A stretch of 25,098 nt of DNA from a virus: positions 1 through 25,098 of IMG/VR virus record IMGVR_UViG_3300025128_000309. The stretch is one strand, 5' to 3'. Positions 7,738 through 15,000 of this stretch are shown here, piece after piece (within the stretch, counting starts at the first letter, position 1; every line of letters starts with the position of its first letter). The notes below the pieces were generated by a model that was not told the DNA's origin, ran no database searches, and worked only from the letters and a program-made list of their open reading frames with translations. The position numbers and the translations under genes are program-made.

Positions 7738-8085
7738 ATGTTTGAGGCAACAATACTTGGAGAACCTGCATCGAAAGCCAACTCGCGTAGAATGGTAACG
7801 ATAGCAGGACGTGCTCGATTCATCAAAAGCCAGAAGGCGATTGATTACGTCGCAGCCTTCAACAAGCAATGTCCCAAGCTAGATGAACTGCTCGAAGGTG
7901 ACGTGAAAGTCACCATGACAATCTACTACCGCACTCGTAGGCCAGACCTAGATGAGTCGGTGATACTCGATTGTTTAGAGGGATGTGCTTACAAGAACGA
8001 CAGGCAAGTGAAACAGAAGCATATCTATCACGGCCTGGACAAAGAGAATCCTAGAGCAGAGATCATCGTTGAACCTGTCGGATAA
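7738..8085 (+). CDS. rusA: RusA-family Holliday-junction resolvase
   Basis: 115 aa. RusA dimers cut four-way DNA junctions to resolve recombination and replication intermediates. Seen: N-terminal beta strand (MFEATILGEPASKANSRRMV), and at residues about 67-92 the RusA signature RRPDLDESVILDCLEGCAY followed by KNDRQV, with the acidic metal-binding residues; a C-terminal strand (RAEIIVEPV) completes the fold. Start 7738 fits the family. It has no SD and would be nearly leaderless if transcribed from the predicted promoter (start near 7737). ATG 7726 (four residues longer) is the alternative. Confidence 0.85.
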   Translation: MFEATILGEPASKANSRRMVTIAGRARFIKSQKAIDYVAAFNKQCPKLDELLEGDVKVTMTIYYRTRRPDLDESVILDCLEGCAYKNDRQVKQKHIYHGLDKENPRAEIIVEPVG

Positions 8086-8104
8086 TAAGGAGCTAATAAT
8101 CAAG

Positions 8105-8356
8105 ATGCTCGAACAGACGATCAAGGATTTGAACGATCCAATTCAGTCTGTGCGGGAAGATGCACTGAGATACATGATGAAGTTTGATGCTTGGGATGTT
8201 TGCCGAGAGAACAACGTCGATGAAGGCGTGGCGGCAAAGTTCTTTGAGATCACCTATAAGGTGGCGAGCGAAGACAAAGGTATCAGGCGTCAAAAGGCAG
8301 TGATGGATGGGGTGAAGGAACTAAGGAGAACAGTCATAGAAGGCTATCGAATCTGA
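8105..8356 (+). CDS. Small helical protein of unknown function (83 aa)
   Basis: Acidic, helix-rich protein: MLEQTIKDLNDPIQSVREDA, LRYMMKFDAWDVCRENNVDE, RRQKAVMDGVKELRRTVIEG. No domain recognised. AAGGAG lies 12 nt before the ATG at 8105, rather far; a TTG at 8069 overlapping the rusA end gives 12 more residues without an SD. It sits between rusA and the primase-helicase in the same transcript, so a replication role is possible but unproven. Confidence 0.75.
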   Translation: MLEQTIKDLNDPIQSVREDALRYMMKFDAWDVCRENNVDEGVAAKFFEITYKVASEDKGIRRQKAVMDGVKELRRTVIEGYRI

Positions 8357-8365
8357 AAGCTACCG

Positions 8366-8384
8366 ATCAACTTTAAGAGTTGAT
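8366..8384. repeat. Short perfect inverted repeat ahead of the primase-helicase
   Basis: ATCAACT (8366-8372), TTAAG loop, AGTTGAT (8378-8384). It lies in the 93-bp gap before the primase-helicase and is flanked by two copies of AAAGCTAyCG (8357-8366 and 8388-8397). No T-run follows, so it is not a terminator. It could be an operator or an mRNA hairpin. Confidence 0.35.
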
Positions 8385-8449
8385 TAGAAAGCTATCGTCG
8401 ATTGCCTTCTATAAATATCACAGATCAAAATGATTCACAAGGAGGCAAG

Positions 8450-10225
8450 ATGAATCAATTAAACGAGGACGATTTCGAGTATTTTCTAACGAGTCGGGGT
8501 GAAGGGAGGCATGTCTGTCCACTGTGTTCAGGCGACAGAAAGAAAAAGAACCAACGCACACTCGATGTCGATCACGTCAGCGACGGCTTGGTGTACAAGT
8601 GCTGGCATTGTGAGGTATCGGGTAAGGTGAAGGACAATCCATTCGATGATTTCGACATTGATCCCCCAGCCAAGGTGCAAGCGATCAGTGTCCCAAAGCA
8701 AAACGATTCGCTTGTTGCTGATAACTTCCTGCGCCTTCGAGGCATAGACCCGGATCGCATACGCCATCTCAATGTGGTGGGCGGTACTCACTACTTCCAC
8801 AACGCTGGTGATGTGTCAGCCATCGGCTTTGCGTATCAAGACAAGTCAGCGATCAAGTGGCGCAGTACTGAAGGCAAGAACTTCATACAGGATGGCTCTG
8901 CTCAGAACCTGTGGAACATAGAGTCAGCAACAGATCAGCACACCACGGTCATCATCACTGAGGGTGAGCTTGATTGCTGCGCTATCTCCGACGCTCTCGG
9001 CACTCGCCCTGATCACCTGGTCGTATCTGTACCCAGCGGTGCCCCTCAAAAGGTGAGTAACCGCAAGGTTGATCCAGCGGAGGACAGAAAGTTCGGATAC
9101 CTCTGGAAAGCAAAATCTGTCCTTGATCAAGCAGACAAGATAATTCTGGCAATGGACTCTGATGAGCCTGGAGAGGCGCTGGGCGAGGAGATAATGAGGC
9201 GTGTGGGTAGGGCCAAGTGCTACCACTTAGAGCTACCAGAGGGCTGCAAGGACGCCAACGATGCGCTTATTAATCATGGTGCAGATTATTTAGCAGAGTT
9301 GCTCGATTGTGCGGTGCCAACTCCACTGGTTGGGGTCTACAGTGCAGATGACTACAGTGAAGACGTGGCTTTCCTGTACGAACGAGGGCTGATGCAGGGC
9401 AAGAGCACTGGGTTTGCAGGTCTCGATGACGTGTACACCGTTCTGCAAGGTCAGCTTACGGTGGTCACGGGTATGCCAGGGTCAGGCAAGTCGGAGTTTA
9501 TCGATGCGGTGCTTGTTAATTTGGCAGAGCAGCACGATTGGAAGTTTGCTATCGCCAGCTTCGAGAACCCACCTCCCCTGCACATCATCAAGCTGAGTGA
9601 AAAGAGAGCACGCAAGCCTTTCTTCATGGGCAACACAGAGCGTATGTCTCAGGAGGAGATGAGCGAGGCTAAGTCATGGGTCAACGATCACTTCGCGTTC
9701 CTTGATAGCAAGGATGGTGAGCCAGCTACTATCGACTCGATCATAGATCGCACTAAGCAAGCCGTCATGCGACTGGGATGCCGGGGTCTGGTGATCGATC
9801 CGTATAACTACATTGCACAAGGCAACACAGAACAAGAGAGCCATGCGATCAGTGAGATGCTGACACGCATGGTGCAGTTCGCCCGATCCTGTGATCTGCA
9901 CATATGGTTCATTGCGCACCCTGCAAAGATGAGGGCGAATGACAACGGGCAGATGCCGATACCAAACGGCAATCACATCAGTGGATCTGCTGCATGGTTT
10001 GCGAAGTCAGACTGCGGACTTACGGTGCATCGCACTGGTGAGCACATCGAGGTGCATTCGTGGAAGTGTCGATTCAAATGGATAGGATCGATAGGCCATG
10101 CGAAGTTGAGCTACGATCCAGTGAATGGACGATATAAAGATTTTGTTGAATGGGATGAGGCAGAGGCCAATCCCGTTCGGACAGTGAGGAATTTTAATGA
10201 AACGAAAGACGAATGGGACATCTGA
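8450..10225 (+). CDS. Bifunctional DNA primase-helicase (T7 gp4 / Twinkle type)
   Basis: 591 aa; primes and unwinds DNA at the phage fork. Order of domains: a four-Cys zinc ribbon (C23, C26, C51, C54); a Toprim primase domain with IITEGELDCCAISDAL near residue 165 and LAMDSDEPGEALGEE near 230; a linker; and a DnaB-type (SF4) helicase with Walker A VVTGMPGSGKS near 338 and Walker B GLVIDPYN near 446, plus a later conserved stretch (HIWFIAHPAKM). Length fits T7 gp4 (566 aa). Start 8450 is preferred over 8402 because AAGGAGG sits 5 nt upstream. It follows rusA and overlaps the next gene by 29 bp. Confidence 0.95.
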   Translation: MNQLNEDDFEYFLTSRGEGRHVCPLCSGDRKKKNQRTLDVDHVSDGLVYKCWHCEVSGKVKDNPFDDFDIDPPAKVQAISVPKQNDSLVADNFLRLRGIDPDRIRHLNVVGGTHYFHNAGDVSAIGFAYQDKSAIKWRSTEGKNFIQDGSAQNLWNIESATDQHTTVIITEGELDCCAISDALGTRPDHLVVSVPSGAPQKVSNRKVDPAEDRKFGYLWKAKSVLDQADKIILAMDSDEPGEALGEEIMRRVGRAKCYHLELPEGCKDANDALINHGADYLAELLDCAVPTPLVGVYSADDYSEDVAFLYERGLMQGKSTGFAGLDDVYTVLQGQLTVVTGMPGSGKSEFIDAVLVNLAEQHDWKFAIASFENPPPLHIIKLSEKRARKPFFMGNTERMSQEEMSEAKSWVNDHFAFLDSKDGEPATIDSIIDRTKQAVMRLGCRGLVIDPYNYIAQGNTEQESHAISEMLTRMVQFARSCDLHIWFIAHPAKMRANDNGQMPIPNGNHISGSAAWFAKSDCGLTVHRTGEHIEVHSWKCRFKWIGSIGHAKLSYDPVNGRYKDFVEWDEAEANPVRTVRNFNETKDEWDI

Positions 10226-10673
10226 TGAGATCACAATGGACGTGGGTAATCCGAAACTGCATGAGAGACATGATGTGGTGTTGGAAAAAACAGACGGAGA
10301 AGTGGTATCGAAGGCCAGGGTAACCGATCAGTTAGAGATTGATCGCTTATTGCTAACAGATAAGATCACAAGCCTGGAGCACAAGGCGGCTGAGTATATG
10401 CTGCAAGTGTTTGTAGACGCTGGGGTTTTTGTAAAAACCGTCAACATGAACGTCATCTCTTCTGGCAGGTTTGCCAAAAGTAATTATGACTATGGTTTGT
10501 TGAGGTTCCGAGACACTGCGGGGGTGATCGAAGATGCAGTGGGTGAGGATGCTGCGGTTATGGTATTCAATGCCATCGCTAAGGATCTGCCAGTGCTTGC
10601 CAATGAGCTACCGTTTTTTCGACTAGCGATGCAGGCTTTGGATAAAAACTACATCAGGGGATCGTTCGACTGA
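10197..10673 (+). CDS. Hypothetical protein downstream of primase-helicase (158 aa)
   Basis: Starts inside the end of the primase-helicase gene, with GAGG 8 nt upstream of the ATG. A polar N-terminal 45 residues precede a helical domain (LLLTDKITSLEHKAAEYMLQ, VFVDAGVFVKTVNMNV, NYDYGLLRFRDTAGVI, AAVMVFNAIAKDLPVL). Nothing catalytic or metal-binding is visible and no family was recognised with certainty. Last gene of the rightward replication operon, before a strong terminator. Confidence 0.8.
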   Translation: MKRKTNGTSDEITMDVGNPKLHERHDVVLEKTDGEVVSKARVTDQLEIDRLLLTDKITSLEHKAAEYMLQVFVDAGVFVKTVNMNVISSGRFAKSNYDYGLLRFRDTAGVIEDAVGEDAAVMVFNAIAKDLPVLANELPFFRLAMQALDKNYIRGSFD

Positions 10674-10740
10674 GTACTTGCAATTCCAGAACGGTCTGAG
10701 AGAATCCACGCGACAGTCTCTCCTTAACTGTCATCCCTAG

Positions 10741-10782
10741 CCCCCGGTCATCGCCTCCATTGTGACCGGGGGTTTTCTTTTA
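10741..10782 (+). terminator. Rho-independent terminator of the replication operon
   Basis: CCCCCGGTCA (10741-10750), 12-nt loop, TGACCGGGGG (10763-10772), then TTTTCTTTT. A 10-bp GC-rich stem with a T-run, 67 bp after the last rightward gene. The opposite strand lacks a T-run after the stem, so it acts rightward only. Confidence 0.92.
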
Positions 10783-10853
10783 GGGCCGCATGTCGGCTTT
10801 ATGGGTCTCACACTGGGCCGCATTGCGGATTCTATCAGGGCCGTATGTCGGCC
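10783..10853. repeat. Three tandem short hairpins sharing GGGCCGyAT
   Basis: Directly after the terminator: GCCG-CATGT-CGGC (10785-10797), CCGC-ATT-GCGG (10818-10828) and GGCCG-TATGT-CGGCC (10839-10853). Each starts GGGCCG (10783, 10815, 10838). The stems covary (the loop-closing ends differ but still pair), so the fold rather than the exact sequence is kept. Role unknown; possibilities are a leftward stop or stability element for the convergent operon, or a protein-binding array. Confidence 0.5.
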
Positions 10854-10990
10854 TAGCTTTGTTTGAATGTGCCAGTTGATCGGATTGAGCCGTGAATATG
10901 GGGCAGCTACTTCATCCGATCTCTTTCACAGAGGAGGCTGGGTGTGTTCAATCCCAGCAGCACCTGACGCTGGCACTCGCCTTGTGCATC
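10854..10990. other. Convergent intergenic tail with no supported gene
   Basis: Between the hairpin trio and the end of the leftward operon. It holds an isolated 6-bp hairpin GCTGGG/CCCAGC (10937-10958) with a tRNA-T-loop-like TTCAAT in its loop, but no tRNA could be built around it. Open frames here are not supported by SD or composition. Confidence 0.4.
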
Positions 10991-11230
10991 CTAGCCCCCA
11001 AGTCCTCGTACTTTTTTCACCGACATGCCGCCAATCTCGTAGCCATCAGTAATCTCTGGCAAAGATTGGATGTCGGATATCGACTTGTCCCGGTAGTTTG
11101 CAATCATCCAATCCTCGCTTACATCAGGATCGCGGTACATGATCACGATCTCGTAGTCACCCTTGGGGTGATCGCCCAGCATCTCGTTTGCCAACACCAT
11201 GATTTGCTCCACGTCATCAAACAGAGACAT
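10991..11230 (-). CDS. Hypothetical protein, last gene of the leftward accessory operon (79 aa)
   Basis: Acidic protein MSLFDDVEQIMVLANEMLGD, ... EIVIMYRDPDVSEDWMIANY, ... IGGMSVKKVRGLGG. The alternation suggests helix followed by beta strands; no family recognised. AGGAG is 7 nt upstream, and it overlaps the preceding gene by 14 bp, indicating coupled translation. Confidence 0.75.
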   Translation of the reverse strand: MSLFDDVEQIMVLANEMLGDHPKGDYEIVIMYRDPDVSEDWMIANYRDKSISDIQSLPEITDGYEIGGMSVKKVRGLGG

Positions 11231-11447
11231 CTTGCTTCTCCTCGACCAGTGAAGCCACCTTATCTTGCAGTCTTGTCCAAGCCTGCTTCAGTTCGGCCTC
11301 TTCTTCTTTGGAGTGGGCGTGACTCCAAAAGCATGTGCCGATCAGGCCATGTATTCTGGGATCGTCCTTGCTCATGCGTAGCAGGGTAGAGAGCATCGAT
11401 AGCTCATCCTGTTCCAACTTGAGATACTTTGTTTTTAATTCACTCAT
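11217..11447 (-). CDS. Small helical hypothetical protein (76 aa)
   Basis: MSELKTKYLKLEQDELSMLS ... KEEEAELKQAWTRLQDKVAS: strongly charged and probably helical or coiled-coil. Start 11447 was chosen because AAGGAG lies 6 nt upstream; a frame to 11471 would translate the SD itself. It overlaps the preceding gene by 8 bp and the next by 14 bp. Function unknown. Confidence 0.75.
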   Translation of the reverse strand: MSELKTKYLKLEQDELSMLSTLLRMSKDDPRIHGLIGTCFWSHAHSKEEEAELKQAWTRLQDKVASLVEEKQDVSV

Positions 11448-12600
11448 CGTCATCTCCTTGATTGTTATCAACGGTTAAAAAGTAGTCCTTATGCACCACG
11501 CCAAGCGCCTTGTTGCCCCGGCTATGCTGACCTATGTAAGTCCTTGATCTGACATCACCAAACTCATCCTTGAAGGTTCGCCAGTGACCGCGCACAACAT
11601 GCAAACGCTTGCCATACTTCTCGACTCGCAGCGGGGCTGGACGCATCTCGATGCCATCCTCCTTGGGCAACTTCACTGTGCATCGGTAGTAAGAGTCGTA
11701 TGGCGCTATGTTCGGGCGCTTGCTCTTATTACCTTTGTTGGAGTTAGGACTTGCTGGATGCTTGTCCACCCAAGGGTAATTGAGGACTCGAAGAATCTCC
11801 CAGCTTACCCGTGTGAGTTGGGGTGCCCAAGGTTCTTCGTATTGCTCGTACACATGCTCCAAGATTTCTCTATTAAACAGAGCTTCGTTCTCCGGTATCT
11901 GGCAACGATTGACTAGATCCACATAACCTGGAGCAGCCTCCGACAGATCTGTATCCTCAAAGTCCACACCAAAAAGCAACAACGATTGATGCTTCACACC
12001 TACATCGCTGCTTGGGAGACTAGGTTCTCTAGCATCGACAGCGCGTCCAAACACACTCATGTAGATTGCCGGATCACCGTCGAAGCTACCAAAGCAAAGA
12101 AAATCTTTCTTAGATTTGTTATTTGACCAAGCGAACACGCCTACTCGGTCAAAGAACATATTGCGATCTGGCTTTGGGGTTCCATCTCTTTCTGTAATTT
12201 TCCAAAGTTCGGGATGCATACACCCGACGACCCACCCATGCTTACGCATTTCCTCGTTGAATATCTTGCCACTGAATTCCATCCAGCAAGTTCTGAAAGG
12301 TAGTCTCAGTTCCTGGTAGGACTCCATGACATTTTCGGTCAGTACGGAAACTGGCAGCGCCCCTTTATCTTTGGTCATGCCAACCCAAGAAGGTTGCTCG
12401 AACACAATGTTAAGAAGACGATCATCGATGTCCATTCTGTGAGCTACTCTGAGGCGGTTAGAGATCATCTTTGCCTGCGCTCTGCCCTCGTCGGTGTCTC
12501 CACCTACAGCCGCTACAATGCGCTTGTGAGGCTTTCTCAGGGCGTGTAGCACCGCTGGATACAGGTCGCCCAGGTCTTTGTGGTTGTTTTCTTCAGTCAC
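11440..12600 (-). CDS. Conserved-looking phage hypothetical protein (386 aa)
   Basis: GTG start with AAGGAG 9 nt upstream. The N-terminal third carries IVAAVGGDTDEGRAQAK, the middle is mixed alpha/beta (FGSFDGDPAIYMSVFGRAVD; SLLLFGVDFED), and the C-terminal about 70 residues have a pattern seen in several phage proteins of unknown role: RLHVVRGHWRTFKDEFGDVR, then RTYIGQHSRGNKALG. No catalytic motif was recognised. It is the largest gene of the distal half of the accessory operon. Confidence 0.8.
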   Translation of the reverse strand: MTEENNHKDLGDLYPAVLHALRKPHKRIVAAVGGDTDEGRAQAKMISNRLRVAHRMDIDDRLLNIVFEQPSWVGMTKDKGALPVSVLTENVMESYQELRLPFRTCWMEFSGKIFNEEMRKHGWVVGCMHPELWKITERDGTPKPDRNMFFDRVGVFAWSNNKSKKDFLCFGSFDGDPAIYMSVFGRAVDAREPSLPSSDVGVKHQSLLLFGVDFEDTDLSEAAPGYVDLVNRCQIPENEALFNREILEHVYEQYEEPWAPQLTRVSWEILRVLNYPWVDKHPASPNSNKGNKSKRPNIAPYDSYYRCTVKLPKEDGIEMRPAPLRVEKYGKRLHVVRGHWRTFKDEFGDVRSRTYIGQHSRGNKALGVVHKDYFLTVDNNQGDDDE

Positions 12601-12612
12601 TATCGTTTCTCC

Positions 12613-12906
12613 TTACAGTTTGTTTACAAATACTTCCTGGTGCATCTCGCAGCGCAGGCAGTAAAAGCCTGGGCCATGATCGTATTCCAGGTCATTGCCA
12701 TGACAGACCCCACATCGGAGGTTGTCGTTTTCGTTTTCCTCGATAGCAAGGCAAACCTCACAGAACGTGAAGCTGTACTTGCCATTCTCGTCTTCATCCT
12801 CGACCTCATTCATTTCGATGTCGGGATGCTTTGGACACATGATTGCGTCCGGCTGGTTCCACGGTGCGCGTGGATCGCTTCGTTCTGCGTCACCTCGATC
12901 CAACAT
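12613..12906 (-). CDS. Small zinc-ribbon protein (97 aa)
   Basis: Four cysteine-containing sites: MCPKHP, CEVC, CGVC and CLRC, spaced as two zinc ribbons (CEVC with MCPKH; CGVC...YCLRC), separated by an acidic stretch (EVEDEDENGK). Small zinc ribbons of this sort bind nucleic acid or protein; the target is unknown. Start 12906 follows AAGGAGG at 7 nt; a frame to 12993 is a read-back into the preceding gene. Confidence 0.8.
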   Translation of the reverse strand: MLDRGDAERSDPRAPWNQPDAIMCPKHPDIEMNEVEDEDENGKYSFTFCEVCLAIEENENDNLRCGVCHGNDLEYDHGPGFYCLRCEMHQEVFVNKL

Positions 12907-12940
12907 AGTTAGTCCTCCTTTTTGGGCGCAAGATGCACCG

Positions 12941-13264
12941 TTAATATATTTCGTATTGACCGTGTCCCAGCAGGCTATCGCTGTTGATATCATTACCCTC
13001 TAGCTTACCTTCTCGCTCCATCCTAGCGATTCGCTCTCGCCATCCGCGATATTGATGGACACCTTTAGCCAACAGCCCGATATCCCGTTGGATATAATGG
13101 ATCAGACTTGTTTGAACTTCTTTTGCCCACCAATCTTTCGATCCAAGCTGATCGACATCCGTTCTAACAAAGTAGTCAACGAGTTCTTTCTGACAGACAT
13201 CTAGCTTTCGATTAACCTCTGCTACTGCCTTCTCGTATTCCTTGATCCATTCTTCATCAGTCAC
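12941..13264 (-). CDS. Hypothetical helical protein (107 aa)
   Basis: GTG start with AAGGAG 9 nt upstream. MTDEEWIKEYEKAVAEVNRK, LDVCQKELVDYFVRTDVDQL, IQRDIGLLAKGVHQYRGWRE, RIARMEREGKLEGND: helical throughout and highly charged. No family recognised. It overlaps the end of the preceding gene by 8 bp. Confidence 0.75.
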   Translation of the reverse strand: MTDEEWIKEYEKAVAEVNRKLDVCQKELVDYFVRTDVDQLGSKDWWAKEVQTSLIHYIQRDIGLLAKGVHQYRGWRERIARMEREGKLEGNDINSDSLLGHGQYEIY

Positions 13265-13496
13265 TGCTAATCACTCCTTTTTTGGGCGCAAAACGTACCT
13301 GGTTGGATTGATGACGCCGACGTAGTTCTATTCGACACACGTTCAGAGTATCGAGCCACTGCCTACTTTGATCCTCGCTCGCATCGGGATAGCCGACCAT
13401 CAAAGTTGCCATGTTTTGCAGCATCTCCTGGATCTCGCTGATCTTCTCGATCTTGATCACCTTTTCCCGGAGGTCATGGATAAACTGCTGACTCAC
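13257..13496 (-). CDS. Hypothetical protein (79 aa)
   Basis: GTG start overlapping the previous stop (GTGA) with GGAGG 5 nt upstream. Predominantly helical (REKVIKIEKISEIQEMLQNM) with a basic C-terminal half (CRIELRRRHQSNQVRFAPKK). Its last codons (FAPKKG) are the same DNA as a duplicated SD leader, see the repeat finding. Function unknown. Confidence 0.72.
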   Translation of the reverse strand: MSQQFIHDLREKVIKIEKISEIQEMLQNMATLMVGYPDASEDQSRQWLDTLNVCRIELRRRHQSNQVRFAPKKGVISSD

Positions 13497-13810
13497 GTTA
13501 TCCTCCTCTTGTCGGCTCTATCGGTGCGCTCTGCCTCGAAGCGAAGCTTGCAGGCATCGATCTGTTTGCGTTTCTTTTCGACTCGAATGTTCTGCATTTG
13601 CAGATCGGTGTAGTACTGAGACCACTCAGCAGACCCACGGATCTGAGCCTCGGCGCGAACTGCGCTGAGACCCGAATCCATGAGTGCTGTCTTGCGTGCA
13701 GACTCCCAGCCTTTGAAGGAGGTGTCATAGTTCACTTGAACCATAGCAGCCTCCTCCCACTGCACGATCAGTGCATCGAGTGAGTCGAGTATCTCCTCGA
13801 AATCACTCAT
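13493..13810 (-). CDS. Hypothetical coiled-coil-like protein (105 aa)
   Basis: MSDFEEILDSLDALIVQWEE ... GWESARKTALMDSGLSAVRA ... QMQNIRVEKKRKQIDACKLR, ending in FEAERTDRADKRRIT. A long charged helical C-terminus and a layout like small phage proteins with a helical hairpin. The ATG overlaps the preceding gene by 8 bp and has no SD, so translation probably depends on termination-reinitiation. Confidence 0.72.
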   Translation of the reverse strand: MSDFEEILDSLDALIVQWEEAAMVQVNYDTSFKGWESARKTALMDSGLSAVRAEAQIRGSAEWSQYYTDLQMQNIRVEKKRKQIDACKLRFEAERTDRADKRRIT

Positions 13811-14174
13811 TGGATTCAGTCGGCACAACAGCTTGCATTTCGATATCAAAGTCATAGTCCCTCGGAGACTGATCTTTGATTTTGTTTGCTAGCTTTTTCA
13901 GACGGCCCCGCCGTTGAAGCAGCGCATGATGAACAGCGTCACCAACTTGATCATCCGGGTCTTCGATGCGTTCCAGCCTATTAAGACCCTCTTCAATGGA
14001 GCCAGATTCATGGAACAACAGAGTTAAAATCATTCCGATGTCCGCATGATCAAGGTAGATCTTCTGCGGGTACAACTTGTCTTCCAAGTCACCAATCGCT
14101 TGTTGCTGGATATCTAGCAGGTGCTCTTGGTTTGCAACTTGATCACGCAGTTCTTGTTTCGTTTCGGGATTCAT
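13803..14174 (-). CDS. Hypothetical protein, N-terminal paralogue of the next upstream gene (123 aa)
   Basis: Opens MNPETKQELRDQVANQEHLL, which resembles the start of the gene at 14869 (MKTETKQQLREQLDSANEKL); both then continue as a coiled coil. The remainder (DHADIGMILTLLFHESGSIE; GDAVHHALLQRRGRLKKLAN) is unrelated. AGGAG precedes the ATG by 5 nt. Function unknown; the shared coiled coil may let the two proteins pair. Confidence 0.75.
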   Translation of the reverse strand: MNPETKQELRDQVANQEHLLDIQQQAIGDLEDKLYPQKIYLDHADIGMILTLLFHESGSIEEGLNRLERIEDPDDQVGDAVHHALLQRRGRLKKLANKIKDQSPRDYDFDIEMQAVVPTESNE

Positions 14175-14182
14175 AGCTTCTC

Positions 14183-14869
14183 CTAGATGTCCTGAATGTT
14201 GTTGATCTCGACATCGACAGTGACCTCGTTGTCGGGCCAGCCTCCAATCTTGGAGTACAGATCGGTAATGTTTCGAGCGGTATCGAGCAACAGAGCGATG
14301 TGCTCGTTGGTCTCCACCCTTCTACGGGCATAGAATTGCTCGCGTGTCTCAACTAAAACAGTCTCCGATGGGTAGGTGCGTTCACCGATCTTGACATCAG
14401 GTCTCTCCCAGACCTGACCCTCATCGTCCTCGTTGATCAGCACCCAAGCGTCCGACTCAACCCACTGCCATTCTCCGTTTTCGTATGTACGAATACCCGG
14501 AACCTTGTGGTGCCAGTTGGCTGAAAGGTTAAGATTGGGAATCGGGATCGTGCAGACACGCTGCTTCCGGCCTACATGGTATTCAGACTCTTCGCCATGC
14601 GTGTTGATGGTGATGTACGCATCGGAGTACTCCATCCACCAAGCATTGTCTGGGTGGACGATCTTGTACTTGTCTACCAAGTCTGGATCATGGTTCTCGA
14701 TGCCTAACAGAGCCTCCAGTTCTTCAACACGCTCACGTTTCTCAACGAACCTCTTTCGCGTCGATTCTCTTTGAGTCTCTGCGTCTCTCAGACGACGCTC
14801 AGTGTCGATCAGCTTCTCGTTTGCTGAATCCAGTTGCTCACGCAGTTGTTGTTTTGTTTCGGTTTTCAT
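14183..14869 (-). CDS. Hypothetical coiled-coil protein behind hammerhead HHR-a (228 aa)
   Basis: An N-terminal coiled coil of about 55 residues (TETKQQLREQLDSANEKLID, ERRLRDAETQRESTRKRFVE) is followed by a Trp-rich beta region (DNAWWMEYSDAYITINTHGE, YENGEWQWVESDAWVLIN) and a C-terminal helical segment. No family recognised. AAGGAG lies 6 nt before the ATG, 24 nt after the predicted cleavage point of the hammerhead at 14889-14944. Confidence 0.78.
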   Translation of the reverse strand: MKTETKQQLREQLDSANEKLIDTERRLRDAETQRESTRKRFVEKRERVEELEALLGIENHDPDLVDKYKIVHPDNAWWMEYSDAYITINTHGEESEYHVGRKQRVCTIPIPNLNLSANWHHKVPGIRTYENGEWQWVESDAWVLINEDDEGQVWERPDVKIGERTYPSETVLVETREQFYARRRVETNEHIALLLDTARNITDLYSKIGGWPDNEVTVDVEINNIQDI

Positions 14870-14888
14870 AGGTTCTCCTTATTGGTTT

Positions 14889-14944
14889 TCCGATATGCCC
14901 CGGAGGGCATTTCACCTGGTCACCAGCCAGGATCGTCAGTCGGA
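14889..14944 (-). ncRNA. Candidate type I hammerhead ribozyme HHR-a (variant)
   Basis: Minus strand, 5' to 3': stem I TCCGA (14944-14940); core CTGACGA (14939-14933); stem II CCTGG with loop CTGGTGA and CCAGG; core GAAA (14913-14910); stem III ATGCCC, loop TCCG, GGGCAT region; cleavage triplet ATA; stem I TCGGA (14893-14889). The cut falls between 14894 and 14893. Two departures from the other copies: the pair next to the core that is normally G10.1-C11.1 is T/T, and the triplet is ATA rather than GTC (NUH is still permitted). It may be slower or decaying. It lies 56 nt after the stop of the 78-aa gene. Confidence 0.72.
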
Positions 14945-15000
14945 TGTTGTTGTTTGTACGTTAGTCTACGCTGCTTGTTGCGCTGTCGCAACACCAAGCC

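Noticed and set aside
8402-8450. Longer start for the primase-helicase at 8402
   Set aside because: No SD before 8402, while AAGGAGG lies 5 nt before 8450 and would otherwise be translated.
10937-10958. tRNA-like T-arm (TTCAAT in a hairpin loop)
   Set aside because: Stem is 6 bp with a 10-nt loop, and no acceptor, D or anticodon arm can be built upstream; the 3' flank does not pair with any 5' segment about 65 nt away.
10991-11389. Rightward ORFs opposite the end of the leftward operon
   Set aside because: His/Pro/Ser-rich shadow products with no SD; the leftward frames have SDs and normal composition.
13250-13265. CTGATGA at the start of the 107-aa gene as a hammerhead core
   Set aside because: No stems II or III and no properly placed GAAA; it is the ACT GAT GAA codons.
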